NCBI GenBank assembly: GCA_029204225.1
Contig: CM055104.1
Span: 52,384,294-52,448,293 of the forward strand
DNA: 64,000 nt
Direction: 5' to 3'
Origin: Diphasiastrum complanatum
Lineage: Eukaryota > Streptophyta > Lycopodiopsida > Lycopodiales > Lycopodiaceae
Positions 23,099 to 35,321 of the stretch are shown in pieces. Position 1 is the first letter of the stretch, and every line of letters starts with the position of its first letter. A program made the position numbers and the translations under genes. The notes below the pieces were generated by a model. The model had not been told where the DNA came from and searched no databases. It was given only the letters and a program-made list of their open reading frames with translations.

Positions 23099-23524
23099 CA
23101 TTAAATAGCCAAAGCAAATCAGTTGACAGAGGAAGCAAATCTAAACTCAAAGGAAGTGTTTTTTTTTTCCATGACAGAAGAACAACAGAGACAGAGATAC
23201 CAGGTGGGAAAGACAGGGGCTTTATGGCAAGCTGCATGATTTCGGACCCCCACTTAGATTTCTGCCACGTGTCATGATGGCAGTCAGATATACTATGCGG
23301 GTCGATTTGAGACACGTGGCACGATCTGAGTGTGTGTGGGAGATCGAACGGTGGGGGTTGATATGGCCTCGTGGCAGTAGGATTACGAGGGTGGCAAGAC
23401 CAAGAAAAGCAAACGAGAACAACAAACAGAAAGACAAAGCCGCCAAGCTCCACCACGCTTGGATTCTAGCCACGTGGCCATATTGCCACGTTTCGGCTAT
23501 CCCATAGCCAAAACAAAACACGTG
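23099..23524 (-). promoter_or_regulatory. Promoter region of the trihelix gene with four G-boxes
   Basis: CACGTG occurs at 23266-23271, 23313-23318, 23471-23476 and 23519-23524. The flanks are mostly GCCACGTGTC or ACACGTGGC, the form bound by bZIP and bHLH factors (ABRE/G-box). A TATA-like CTATTTAATG lies on the minus strand at 23108-23099, downstream of the boxes and about 1 kb before the ATG. A pyrimidine-rich stretch like a plant leader follows. Regulation by abscisic acid, light or stress is only a suggestion from the motif class. Confidence 0.55.
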
Positions 23525-23739
23525 GCCAAGATCGAACGTGGTTTGAGCATCCAACGGCCACGGGCACTAGCTAAATTTAACCAGCCACAAACGCCGCTTC
23601 TTGAGCCAGGGACCACAATAAGCACGGACACATCTCACGCCCTTCCCACTTGGATGCTTGCCACGCGTCATTTATCCACGTTCCTCACTACCATGCAACG
23701 TGGTGAAATCGGAATGGCTTAAGGAAGTCTATCCAACGG

Positions 23740-24120
23740 TGAGGGGCTCAGAAACGTAGCGTCACTAAGGGCGTGCCATGGGGCTCCGTGGGGGAGTACA
23801 GATGGTGGGGTCACGCGCGGGTTCTGGTGGGGAGGGGGCCCGGGGGGGTCACCGGTCGAGAATGATGGGTCACCCGCTATTCCTTATCCGAGGAGGGGAC
23901 CATTTGACCGGACCCAATACCCGGATAAGTATGACGGGGGATGGCTGGTAAGTGACCGTGCTTAGTAGGTGGCAGCCTGGCAGGCTAGGTCACTAGGCCC
24001 GATGATTTGGCAGGGCCGTGACCCCCGGTACCAGGAAGGGCAGGGTCAGGGGACCCAGCCCCAAGGACACCTTTGAAGTGGCCGGCTGTTGGACTTTGGG
24101 GGGGTTGGGGCACGTGAAGG
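23740..24120. other. GC-rich intergenic island
   Basis: Markedly richer in G and C than its surroundings. Closely spaced G runs near 23827-23849 (GGGG, GGGGG, GGGGGGG) could form a G-quadruplex on the plus strand. No open frame is convincing. It could be distal promoter sequence of the trihelix gene or the edge of an unseen feature. Confidence 0.4.
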
Positions 24121-26011
24121 GGCCTTTTATTATTTTTGAGTACTTTTAGTTTGGGCCTCTCGAGAAGAGTACCCTATTCTTTTATATTTGATTTTTTTTT
24201 TTCAGAGTTAGAGTTGGTGGTGTTATTTTATCGGATATTTTATTGTTTCGGGTTGCATTCCACTCTTTTTCCAAGGCTTCCCAATGCCTCCTAGCAACTT
24301 GCAAGCGTGGCTAAATTCAACGAAAGAAAAAATAAAACACCCAATTGAAATCATGACAATGATGGAGGTCTAGCTCATGGTGGTAGATGCACCTGCCCTC
24401 CAAATAAACTTAAAAACTTTGTCCATACTCCTTTCCAGTCATACATGCACTGTTGTCGCATGGATTCATGGGCAATACGCCCATACTCATACTCATACTA
24501 GAACATGACATACCGTAGCAATTTACCAGCATTGCTTTGTATCTTTTAGCACAACGTGACTATACCTTATCAATATTTGTTTGACCAATTTTGCATCTAG
24601 AAGTCACTAGTGCGTATTTCTACCTTCTCACCTTGACAAGAAGCATACTCCCATTAACACCTCCTAAACCCTATAATAATTGTAAAAGTATACTTGTCCT
24701 ACCAAGCAAGCAAAGCATGTCACCTATCTTGTGTATTTTGGTATGGGACATTCAAATCATCATCTACTACATGATCCAATTCATCCAACCAAATATACCC
24801 TGAATTCTACGACTCTTTTGGTATGGATGTTCAAATCATCATCCACTACATTCAATGCATCCAAACATATCCCTAGATTGTATCACACTTTTGCATAGAT
24901 CAATTACATGTTGCAAAAGAATGGTTATAAAGTACGTTTGTATGAGATGGTTGCCTTGGAGTTATAAAATTAGTGTCCACCTTTTGTTGTGATAGAGGCC
25001 ATGTCACATCATTACCAACTTCTAAGCTTAAAAGACGTGGTGGCCAACTAAATGTAATATGAGGCATCATGCAGTCAAGTGGATACTTGCACGATTTGTT
25101 GTGTCCCCCTCACATGGATATTGACAACCATGTGCCTTTATTTACCTTTTGAAGTCTTTGTTGATACTTCGTCATTCTAGTTGCATTGAGTGTGTTCAAT
25201 ATAAAAAAATTATCATGATAGCGATCTATTGATAGAGTATTAACATAATAGGTGCCTATTAGATAGAAATGGAGGTGGCATGTAGTTCACATGAGTAACC
25301 TTGTTGACCATAGTGAGTAGGCAAAATGTACATGCTTGAAACATTTGATGATTTAAACACACAAAAAAACAAAAATTAAAAAAAAAAAAACACATACTAT
25401 TTAGAAAAAAAATAGTGGAACATTTGAAACAAGTATGAAAGAAATGCATCCCCTTAATCTTATATGTGAACTAGTAATGTTCTAGCTACTACATATGAAC
25501 AAACTACTCATGAGGCAATATCACTACCAATTCAAGCTAGTGCACACTACCCCTGAACTTGTTTATGGCTTCCTTGACACAATAGGCATACGTTGAGAAT
25601 CTAAACCATTAAGTGCATACAAAATGTTTTTTTTTTCTCAACATACAAAATGTTTTGGTGGTAAGTAATTGCGTAGCTAAAGAAGAGACCAATTGCAATA
25701 TAAGACTAGTCACTAGACATGAATTTTAGAATGCTAGCTAGGTGGCTAGGTAGCTAGATTGGGGTAAGCAATGAGTATGTAGAATCTAGAATAGTTGGGT
25801 TGAACAATTAATGTGAATTGAATTGGAAGTCTTATGACATTAGGCTTGTCAAGATTAGGTTGATTTAGTTATTAATACTACTGAGTAAAAAAATTGCAAA
25901 ACTGTAGTTATGTGTAATGCCTATTGTGCTTGATGTTTTGTGGTGTTTTGTTTGCATCTTTCTTTTGGGGCTTTATGTTGATGTATAGTCTAAGATATTG
26001 CTTGTTGTTAG
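24121..26011. other. AT-rich intergenic stretch
   Basis: No gene recognised. A diverged tandem pair lies at about 24737-24893: TTTTGGTATGG then TTCAAATCATCATC, repeated about 80 bases on. An A-rich tract is near 25367-25410. Confidence 0.4.
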
Positions 26012-26514
26012 TGTTGAAAACTGAACTTTGCTTTCCTTTATCCCTAATGGCCTCAATGTGGCGCAGCCTGTTTTCGTAGATAAAGACGACAACAAGTACA
26101 GTATGTTCCTACGAAAGATGACAACCGCAACTAACTAGTATTTAGTGTAATCATTAGTTTACAAGAATGTCTTAGAAAAAAGTGTTTTAGAGGATATATA
26201 TATGTGCCCACGAGGACAATACAGAGAGAGAGTAAGTGAGAAAGATAGAAAAGAAAACCGAAGGACTTGTACGCTGATATGTGGCAAGCTTTGTACTCTC
26301 TTCCCAAAAAAAAATATTTTGAGTTGATAGATCATTCTTGTCAGATTTTTTTGTTGTGCATGGAAATGTGAATGTCATTTTATGTATGTACAACAGTTCT
26401 GATAGGTTAAGTTGCAGGCTAAAAAAATGAATATCGAACACATTGTCGGATTTTTTGCACTTTCCATTGCCATTGCTAGTTGCAGCTGAAGCCGAAACTA
26501 TCAGTTCGCCTCAG
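26012..26514 (+). mobile_element. 5' LTR of copia element A (start approximate)
   Basis: It ends directly before a perfect iMet primer site at 26515 (TGGTATCAGAGC). A TATATATA box lies at 26194. The start at TGTTGAAAACTG (26012) is chosen as a plausible TG end; no partner LTR is present to confirm it. About 0.5 kb. Confidence 0.55.
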
Positions 26515-26526
26515 TGGTATCAGAGC
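26515..26526 (+). promoter_or_regulatory. Primer-binding site, tRNA-iMet
   Basis: TGGTATCAGAGC, exact complement of the 3' end of plant initiator tRNA-Met, 34 bases before the gag ATG at 26561. Confidence 0.9.
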
Positions 26527-26560
26527 GAGGCAGACTAGTAACAAGGACACAGATTATCAA

Positions 26561-29037
26561 ATGGCAGCAAACTTGCAACAAAAATTTGTGAGCGTGTTCG
26601 ATGGCAGCAACTATGTTGTCTGGAAACACAAAATGAAGATGCTACTCAAAGGAGAAGGCTTATGGAGTGTAGTAGATGGGACAGAAGTAAGGCCGTAACA
26701 AAATCCGGCTGAATGGAGAAGGAAGAATGATAGAGCAATGGCACTCATCACTCTATCACTAGCAGAAGACATCGTGATGACCATAGTGGACTCTGAAACT
26801 AGCCACAAAATGTGGGAAAGGCTACATTGAGCCAAACATGAGCATATGACAAGTGCAGAGATCTTGCATCTCAACAACCAACTTCTGAACATGAATTGGG
26901 ATGGCAATGATTTGGACAAGCATGATGAGAAGATGAAGGCCATCTTTGATCAACTAGTAGCTGCAAATCAGAATCATGTTATTCTACAACAGTTCTTACA
27001 TTTTATAAGAACTCTACCATCATCCTACTGCAATCTAAGGTCAATACACATAAGGACGCCTAATATGGAATTCAGCAATGCTGTTAAAGTTGTGGCAGAT
27101 GAAGTCATCATGAGAGATCATACTGATTCTCAAGACAACCAAGACATAGCATCTTTGTTCAAAAAAAAGAACAAAGAGAGAGTGCAAAAGCCAAGCACAT
27201 CTTCAACAAATAATGAACGCAGCTAAAGGCCACTTGCGGTATGCAATTATTGCAAAAGGAAAGGGCACTTAGAGAAGGACTGTTGGGGAATCCTGACAAT
27301 GTCTGCATTCATTGCAAGAAGAAGGGACACTCAACATTCGATTGCTGGTACAATCTCAAGAACAAGAACAAAGACAAGGCCCATACTGCAGAATCTTCCC
27401 ATCAAGAGGAAGAGTAGGAGCAAGCTATGGCACCAAAATATGTGCCTAATGCACGTCAAGATCTGAAGAGTGTCATAGACTTTGGAGCCACGTCAAACAT
27501 CACATGCAAGAAGAAGGTCCTAAAGGACTATAAGACCTTCAATAAGAGATAAAAGCAAACACCATGTCATGGGAACTAGAACTCTACTTCTGAAGATTGC
27601 TTCTGGTTACAAGGATCTAGAGGGAGTCTTGTACGTTCTGACAATGAAGAGTGATCTCCTGTCAGTTGCCAAGATGACAGATATGGGACTAAATGTCACT
27701 TTTAATAGTGGCAGATGTAAATAGAAGACTGTGGATCTAACCAGATCCTAGTGACAATTGAAAGAAGGGAAAACTTGTGTCATACAAGTATCTTGAATCC
27801 TGCTTATCAAGCTCTTGTGACTTCAAAAAAAGAAGACAAAAAGAAATTATGGCATAAGAGGATGTGTCATTGTAGTATGAGCACACTCTATAAAATGTCA
27901 AAAAGCATAATGGTAGAAGGGATGGACATTACTGACAAAGAAATCAGATTGTGTGAATCATGTTTGAAGGGCAAACAACATCGTGAACCATCCAGGTTCG
28001 AAGGAGCATGAGCCAAAGAGGTTCTTGGACTGATTCATAACGATCTGTGTGGGCCTACGAAGGTTCCATCTATATATGGATCACAGTATTTTGCTACTTT
28101 CATAGATGATTACACACACATGGCCTTCATCTATTTCTTTAAGAAAAAGTCTGATGTGTCTATTATTTTCAAGCACTTCAAGAGTTCAGTCGAAACACAA
28201 ACATAAAGAAAGATTAAAATTCTGAGATCTGATAATGGTGGACAACAGGGTAGTCAAAAGAAAGAACCGGACCCTGATGGAGGTAGCAATGTGTATGATG
28301 GCGCAGGCAAGGCTTCCGAAAGAATTTTGGGTAGAAGTATTTTGACAACCATCTATCTTCAAAATAGGAGTACGACAATTGCTATGAGCGATGCAACTCC
28401 TTATGAGGCCTGGACTGGTGAGAAGCCCAACCTGTCACATGTCAAAGTGTTTGGTTGCAGGGCATACATGCATGTACCATGAGAGCAGAGGTCCAAGCTT
28501 GATGAAAAATCGAAGCCCATGATTTTTGTGGGTTATGCAATCAATTCACCTGTTTGCAGGTTGTGTAATTTTGAAACCAATAAAGTTCAGGTGAGCAGAG
28601 ATGTAAAGTTTGATGAAGAAGCGTATCAAGAAGACGTTGACTTGACTAGTTATCAGTTTATCAATCTAACTCCCTACATCTCTGACTGGGCTGAAGAGGG
28701 AGAGCAGATTTTTGAAGAGCCATATCAACAGTCTATTCAAGAAGATCAACAAGCAGTTGAGCAAGAGGAGTTGCAGGCCCCACAACAACCAATACAACAT
28801 CAAGAGCAAAAGGATCTTGCCCAGCCAAGACGCTTTACTAGAATCAGACAAAAGGCTATTGAGAATGTTGCAGCAAACAATTGCGAAAGCAACCGATGCC
28901 TAATAACTATAGAACCCACATCTTACTCAGAAGCAATGGTGAGTCATAAATCTGAATAATGGAAGAAGGCGATGCAGGAAGAAATAGATTCAATGCATAT
29001 GAATGAAACATGGACATTTGAGAACCTACCAAAAGGA
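26561..29037 (+). pseudogene. gag-pol: Copia element A gag-protease-integrase-RT start
   Basis: Gag from ATG 26561 (FVSVFDGSNYVVWKHKMKML), with an early stop at 26696. Later pieces lead to two zinc knuckles, CNYCKRKGHLEKDC and CIHCKKKGHSTFDC. The protease site reads DFGATSN instead of DSGA, so the active-site motif is altered. The GAG-pre-integrase has LWHKRMCHCS and CESCLKGKQH. Integrase has IHNDLCGP and LRSDNGG. The third catalytic region reads KRKNRTLMEVA, with Lys where the acidic residue belongs, after a deletion of about 25 residues. The C-terminal KPMIFVGYA, SRDVKFDEE and the linker follow to the first RT motif (WKKAMQEEIDSM, ENLPKG), where element B begins at 29038. Many stops make it dead. 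Confidence 0.9.
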
Positions 29038-29883
29038 TGTTGAAAATTGTCACTTCTCACTTGTCATTTTTTTATTGTAAATAAAGATCAATCATGAGAA
29101 CAATGTTCATGATCTGATTTCAAACGTGTGGAGCCTGTTCCCACATGTGAAAGAAAGTACTTTTCATACTTGTAAATATCTGTTTTGATTTTGTATCAAT
29201 CAAGTTAAGTGTGATCATGATATGACTAGTTTTTAGTCAAGTTGACTAGTCACCTAGAAATTAGCTTTTCCTTGCATGTGCATGAGTAAATGCTCCCACA
29301 TGGAAATTGGATGTTCACACGTGTGTATAGAGTTCTAGAAGATAAGAGTTGACCATTTTCCTTAGATCCTATTTTGTAGGAATATTCCTATATTCTAGGA
29401 GACTAGCTCTTTGGATTTTAGCCATATTCTAGAAGGTCAACTTTGGATAAGGATCAAGGATGGATCAAATGGATAGATCTGAGTGATGTGGCACTCTTCA
29501 CTGGACTGTACCAAACTTGTGGATGTACTTGATCCATAAAAGGATCATCATTTTGCTAATGAGATTGATGAGACTTTTGCATTCTACACTTTTGTGAGAT
29601 TTGTAGTCAATAGAATTGTGATTTTTATGAATGATTGCTATCAAGAACCAAAGTACTTGTTGTTTCAGGTGCAGGCCATATAGTGGACAATACTCCACAC
29701 GTGTGAGGCCGCTCTCACTAGTTTATGAAGTTTTGATCCATTGCTCTTGCTTAAATCTAAGTGTAGTGAATCTAGATCAAGATCTAAAGTGTAGAACTTG
29801 ATAGATCCATTGATTAGGCAACCAATAACTCTCTATGATTGTTAAGTACAATCATTAATGTCCTTTAAACTAAAATTTTATCA
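29038..29883 (+). mobile_element. 5' LTR of copia element B, 846 bp
   Basis: Starts TGTTGAAAATTG inside the RT of element A and ends TTATCA immediately before the iMet primer site at 29884-29895 (TGGTATCAGAGC). The first 0.54 kb match the truncated 3' LTR at 37560-38095. Confidence 0.9.
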
Positions 29884-30475
29884 TGGTATCAGAGCTAAGT
29901 ATGAGAGTGATCATTTGAATCATAAAACTTACAAAGATCATTGGCAAAATTTGTTTTTGGCCAATACTAGTGAGGGCGAGTTCATCTAGAGTGATAGCTT
30001 GTTTCTATCTGGATCAAATTGACTTGGAGGCTGTGTATGTACTTTTCACATGAGTGAAACCTTACAACAACTTTCATTTCAAGTTACTTGTGTTTTTTGG
30101 TCCTATTATCTCAATTCTAGTCCAAATTTAGTGCTTTTTGAATCATAGTATTGATCTATATTCAATCTAGCTATGCCTATGACCAAATAGAGTTTTGGAT
30201 CATTGAAGAATTTCTTTTTGGAGTTTAAGATCAGATCTAAGAGGCTGATTTGTTTAGATCCTTAGTTGAAGTGAAGCCTCTAAGAAAAGTATAAAACAAA
30301 ATTTTTTGTGAGAGTGAAAGCTAGGAATTTTTGTCAAGATCTAGTTGTGTATCATTCAAGCTTGTGTGCTAGTTTGATAGAGACAAGGCTATAGGCAATC
30401 TTGTGAGCTTTAGGCCTTTCATAGATAATTGAAATTCAGAAATCTTTGTGATTTTAGAAGAGCATTCATTCTACA

Positions 30476-31277
30476 ATGTCATCCATGGGTGGTTATTTGT
30501 TGGAATCAAGTGAGAGACTCACTTCCACAAATTATTCTATTTGGAAAGTGAGGATGGAATCACTCCTAGTGATCCACGACCTCTTTGACATAGTTCTAGG
30601 AGTTGAGGAAGAGCCTCAAGCTGCCCAAGAACAAACCAAATACAAGAAGAGAGCAAGATTAGCTCTACTTTGCATAAAGTTGAATGTATGTAATGACCTC
30701 TTGAAGGAGGTGTCTTCTTGTGCCTCATCAAAAGAGGCTTGGGATTCATTAAAGAGTATCTATGAATCCAATAACACTTCAAGAATCCTCATGCTAAGAA
30801 ATCAAGTTTTTCAAAGCATGAAAGGAAGTGGAGAGAGTGGACAAGAGTATGTCCTTAGGATCAAATCTCTTAACAAGGATTGAGTGCTATAGGAGAGAAG
30901 ATCCAAGATCAAGAACTAGTACAAATCATATTGAATGGCCTAGGTGATGAGTTCACCAACTTGGTCCAATCATTTGCTATTCAAGACACTCTTCCATCCA
31001 TTGAAAAGTTGCACAATGTTCTTGTGGCCGAGGAGAGTAGACTCCTACACCTAAAGACAAGAATGGAAGGCATGTCACTTAATGGAGGAGAGGAGAAAGC
31101 AAACTTTACATCCAAAGGCAAGAAGAAACAAGATCCATTCAAGAAGAATAAAGGCAAGGAGGCCGAGATGAAGAATGGACGATCAACTTCCAAAGGCAAG
31201 GTGAAGAACAAGGCAAAGCTCAAGTGTTTCTTTTGAGGGAAGAAATGACACTTTGTCTCAGAATGTTACTTGAAGAA
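30476..31277 (+). pseudogene. gag: Copia element B gag, interrupted by element C
   Basis: ATG 30476 opens a typical copia gag: LTSTNYSIWKVRMESLL, then AREAW-like SKEAWDSLKSIYES, and RILMLRNQVFQSM. One stop at about 30884 is followed by a slightly shifted frame with ILNGLGDEFTNLVQSFAIQD and a Lys-rich tail leading to a zinc knuckle (KCFF-GKK-HFVSECYLKK), whose second Cys is replaced by a stop. The frame reaches LKKNQ at 31282 and is cut by element C. It resumes at 35322 with QQANGDQG. Confidence 0.9.
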
Positions 31278-31282
31278 GAATC
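31278..31282. repeat. Target-site duplication GAATC of element C, left copy
   Basis: GAATC precedes the LTR at 31283 and recurs at 35317-35321 after the other LTR. Removing element C plus one copy restores the reading of the gag of element B. Confidence 0.85.
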
Positions 31283-31556
31283 AGTTAGAATTAAAGTAGA
31301 ATCACTATGCTATTGTACTATGGTTCCTATTAGTTGATAAGGATCAGTTGGCCTCGCCATGAGGCAAGTCGACAGGACATGCGTCCCGTCAACGGCAACC
31401 TGGGTCATGCATGGGTTGCCTGAGTGAACAACTATATGTACAGTGTAATTTCATTTTGAGAAATACAGTTGCTATGTGAGCTTGCTGTGGAGAGTGTTTT
31501 CTGTGTGTGTTACTGTGTAGCATGATTTGTGTTCCTGTTCGAAGCAGATTCTAAGT

Positions 31557-32400
31557 TGGTATCAGAGCCGTACAGGGAGTGTACACAGTACAACATCGCC
31601 ATTGAAGAGAGCTCGGGAGAACTATCTTCTGAGAGTTCGGGGTTTATGGCGGGTTTAAGACGGAAGGAGAAGCACTGGTGCTGAGAGTTTAGACACAGAA
31701 GCTTGGTGAGCTTAAGACTGTCTGATGATTCAGAGACAAGATTCGTCGACTGAATCAGAACCTCAGCAAACAAAATTTTGAAATTCTGAAGGAAGGCTAT
31801 TTGGTGTTTGCAGTTAGTGTGCATTCAATCGGACACCGTTTGACAAACAGATTGAAGCATCAGAGTTCCAGCAGTAGGGCAACCTTAGAGCAGGAGGATA
31901 GGCCTATCAGAACACTGTGAATAGGAAGCCAAGAATAGATTTGTGTAACCTCTGGTCTGGAGTTTGGGAGCACAAAATAAAAAATTTCTCTTCATTCTAA
32001 ATCGTTTTGGAAGCTGTGAAAATCCAGAGGACGGTGCCTTGATCAGTTCTAGAAGATCTAAAGTGGCTGTGGACAACCGTGCTTCATCCGTGGAGCCATA
32101 ACCATTCAAATGAGGCCACCATAGCTGGTAAGGAGAGAAGAAGGAGAAGAGAAGATAGGAGGAAGCCGTGAGAGAGCGGGCAGCTCGCGTGCGCCCAACG
32201 CGGCAGACAGTGTTGCACTCCGGAGGGATTCCATGCTTACAAGTGCGAAGCTCGATGCTCAAAATGGTTCATAGCCATTAGATCTTCTCCACATAAAATC
32301 AATGGTAGGGATTTCACGGATCAAGAATGATGTGGATCGTCTAATCATGGAAAACCATTGGATTTAATGTGAATGGCCATGAAGCGGTCTGAAAGGCAAA
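31557..32400 (+). other. Leader of element C, no gag
   Basis: Begins with the iMet primer site TGGTATCAGAGC. The remaining 0.8 kb has no gag or protease motif on the plus strand. Open frames on the minus strand here look like chance. Confidence 0.5.
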
Positions 32401-33020
32401 ATGGCCTTCAATTGTATTAAAAATCTTCACTCTGAAAGTAGTGAAGGGGCCCGACTGGTTAAATTCGATTTGAAGGGCATGATTTCTTCAAAAGAAAGAA
32501 ACAGTTCAAAAACAAAGAAAATCCCTATTTTTGGGTCCTTTGTTCATTTTAACCCATACTTCTTGAAGAAGAAATCAGATGCATTTGACAATTTCAAGAG
32601 CTTCAAAGCATTGGTCAAAAATCAGACAGGTAGGAAGATCAAAGTTCTAAGATCAGATAGTGGAGGTCAGTACAAGTTCAATGACTTCAATGATCTTTGC
32701 GATCAATGTGGGATCAAAAGACAATTTACGCAAGCTCATACTCCTGCTCTCAATGGTGTAGCTGAGCGCAAGAATCGTACGATTGTGGAAAGTGCCAGAT
32801 CTATGCTAGCTGAGATGAAACTACCAAAAGATGTTTGGTCAGAAGCATGCAGTACGACAGTCTATCTTCAAAATAGAAGTCTTACCTTTGCCATACCAAA
32901 GATAACACCTGAGGAATCATTCACGAAGAAGAAGCCAAAGGTGAACCACTTGCGAATCTTTGGATGTAAGGCCTTTGTACACATTCCTAAGGAAGAGAGA
33001 CGTAAACTTGATGAGTCGTG
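32401..33020 (+). pseudogene. pol: Element C integrase core
   Basis: Open from 32401 to 33021. The recognisable part starts at about 32560 with FLKKKSDAFDNFKSFKALVK. The second and third catalytic regions are present as LRSDSGGQYKF and NGVAERKNRTIVESARSML. WSEACSTTVYLQNR, LRIFGCKAFVHIP and the start of the C-terminus follow. The first catalytic Asp region is missing: the preceding sequence (to about 32540) does not resemble integrase, so an upstream deletion removed gag, protease and the integrase N-terminus. The frame ends at DES-stop, and about 60 residues of linker are decayed after it. Confidence 0.88.
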
Positions 33021-33296
33021 ATGTTATCTTTGATGAGACGAGGATGCTCAGAAGATAGACACATCCAGTGGGAAAGATGGTATAGTGAGGATACCTCCTG
33101 ATGATGATCCATTCATTGACCTTCCAAGTGATGAACATGGGAATACATCTCAAGAAACTACTACTCAACCTCTAGAGACAGGTTGGAGAGGTAGAGACAA
33201 ACTTTTGGTGCAAGAAGGATTGAAGTTGCAGGTGACAAACACAAGGAGAAGGATGTACCGTGGGATACATTTTCACGAGGAAGCCGATCACCTAAC

Positions 33297-34990
33297 ATGA
33301 AGCTCCCTAAGTGGTTTGAGAGATTGTTGGAGAGCCGCGACATGGATGACTTTTCAAGATCATCTAGCCAGGGAGAGCTACGAAGATCAACAAAAGAGAA
33401 GACACAACCTGAAAGGTATAAGGCAAATTATGCTCTCTTATCTAGCATTATTCAAAGCAAAGAACCTTCAACTTATGGTGAAACGAAGGATGATTACATT
33501 TGGGTCGAGGCCATCGGAGAGGAGATGGAGTCAATTGCTAAGCATAGCACATGGGACTTAGTAGAACCACCAATTGGCAAGAAACCCATTGGTTGCAAAT
33601 GGGAATACAGGACTAAGTACCATGCAAATGGAAGTATAGCAAAGCACAAGGCAAGATTGGTGCTCAAAGGGTATGCACAAAGTAAAGGCATCGACTATGA
33701 GGAGACCTTTGCACCAGTATGTAAGTGGAATACTCTATGTCTACTTGTTGCTTTAGCTTCACATTTTGGTTGGCCCTTGCATCAGATGGATGTGAAATCT
33801 GCTTTTTTAAATGGTGAGTTAGAAGAAGAGGAGTTCATGGATCAACTAGAAGGCCTTGTAGCGAAAGGACGGGAAAATAGTATGTTGCTTGAAGAAAGCG
33901 CTTTATGGTCTTAAACAGGCACCACATGTGTGGTATAGCAGGATTGATGCCTACTTTTTTTCAAAGGGGATGGTGAGAACACATTCTGATCCAAATCTAT
34001 ATGTCTTATGCTTTGATGGTATGGTTGCTTTGATTGCTCTTTATGTTGATGGCTTGATTATTATGGGAAATAATCAAGAGATGATAGACATGATCAAGAA
34101 AGACCTCATGGAACAATTCGAGATGACAGATCTCAGTCTGATGCATTATTGCCTTGGAGTAGAGCTGTGGCAAAAAGGACACAAAGTGGGTTTAACACAG
34201 GTGAAGTATGTCAAAGAGTTGTTGCACAGGTTTAGGTTGCAGGATTGCAAGCCAGTGAATACTCCTATTGAACCAGGTAAAAGGCTTTCTAAGCTTGATG
34301 AGTCACAGTCATTTGATGCTACGTTGTATAGGCAGTTAGTAGGGAGCTTGATTTACCTTACCACAACTAGACCAGATATATGCTATGCTGTTGGTATTGT
34401 AAGTCAGTTTATCAACACCTACGGAAACACATTGGAAGGCAGCTAAGCGCATTTTGCGTTATGTAAAAGGCACTTCAGATTGTGGCTTGATTTACATGAA
34501 GCATGAGGGTTTACCTGAGTTGTGTGGCTATGTGGATGCAGATTGGGGAGGTGACTATGATGATCGTAGATCCACCACAGGGTATGTATTCCAGCTTTGT
34601 GGCAGTTGTTTTTCCTAGTCTAGTAAGAAGCAAAGTACAATTTCTCTTTCCACCACAGAAGCAGAATATAAGACAATGTGTAGTGCAGCACAAGAAGCTA
34701 TATGGTTGAGACAAATCTTGGAAGAAGTTGGCATGAAGTAGAAAAATCTCACGACGTTACATAGCGACAGTCAGAGTGGCATTCAGTTAGCAAAGAATCT
34801 AGTGTTCCATGCGAGAACCAAACACATTGAGATTCAGTATCACTTTATACATGAGAGGCTGCTGAGTCGTGAAATTCATGTTGTTCATTGTAGTACGGAA
34901 GAACAACTAGCTGATATTTTCACTAAGCCACTTGTTGGAGAAAAGTTTGATAAGTTTAGATCAAAGCTTTTTGTACTTAAAGTTTGTTGA
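33297..34990 (+). pseudogene. pol: Element C reverse transcriptase-RNase H
   Basis: RT motifs in order: WVEAIGEEMESIAKHSTWDL, GCKWEYRTKYHANG, HKARLVLKGYAQ, FAPVCKWNTLCLLVALA and LHQMDVKSAFLNGELEEE (frame 33297-33914). After a frameshift come KALYGLKQAPHVWYSRID and ALYVDGLII, where the catalytic YVDD has become YVDG. CLGVELWQKG and LVGSLIYLTTTRPDICYAV follow. RNase H continues in pieces with GYVDADWGGD, SLSTTEAEY and HARTKHIEIQYHFI to ADIFTKPL, ending at 34990 just before the purine tract. The changed Asp and the frameshifts mean no activity. Confidence 0.9.
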
Positions 34991-35316
34991 CTTTAAAGCT
35001 GTATATGAATGTATAAAAAGTAGACTCTACTTTAAGGGAGAGAGTTAGAATTAAAGTAGAATCACTATGCTACTGTACTGTGGGTCCTATTAGTCGATAA
35101 GGATCAGTTGGCCTCACCACGAGGCAAGTCGACGGGACACGCGTCCCGTCAACGGCAACCTGGGTCATGCATGGGTTGCCTGAGTGAACAACTATATGTA
35201 CAATGTTATTTCATTTTGAGAAATACAATCGCTATGTGAGCTTGTTGTGGAGAGTGTTTTCTGTCTATGTTACTATGTAGCATGATCTGTGTCCCTGTTC
35301 AAAGCAAATTCTAAGT

Positions 35317-35321
35317 GAATC
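35317..35321. repeat. Target-site duplication GAATC of element C, right copy
   Basis: Matches 31278-31282 and directly follows the LTR end AAGT at 35316. Confidence 0.85.

Larger units (their letters stand above)
31283..35316 (+). mobile_element. Copia element C, 4034 bp, nested in element B
   Basis: Two 274-bp LTRs (31283-31556 and 35043-35316), the GAATC target duplication, the iMet primer site at 31557-31568 directly after the first LTR, and a purine tract (AAGGGAG, about 35036-35042) directly before the second. The LTR ends are AGTTAGAAT...ATTCTAAGT, an imperfect inverted repeat without the usual TG...CA. The interior keeps integrase, RT and RNase H but has no recognisable gag or protease, so it is internally deleted. 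The LTRs differ at scattered, mostly transition positions. Confidence 0.9.

Noticed and set aside
22887-23108. Lys-rich 73-codon plus-strand frame
   Set aside because: Antisense to the pyrimidine-rich predicted leader of the trihelix gene; composition explains it.
31510-32262. Minus-strand frames in the leader of element C as a captured host gene
   Set aside because: No family motif, frames are short and change, and the leader is otherwise plain non-coding sequence.
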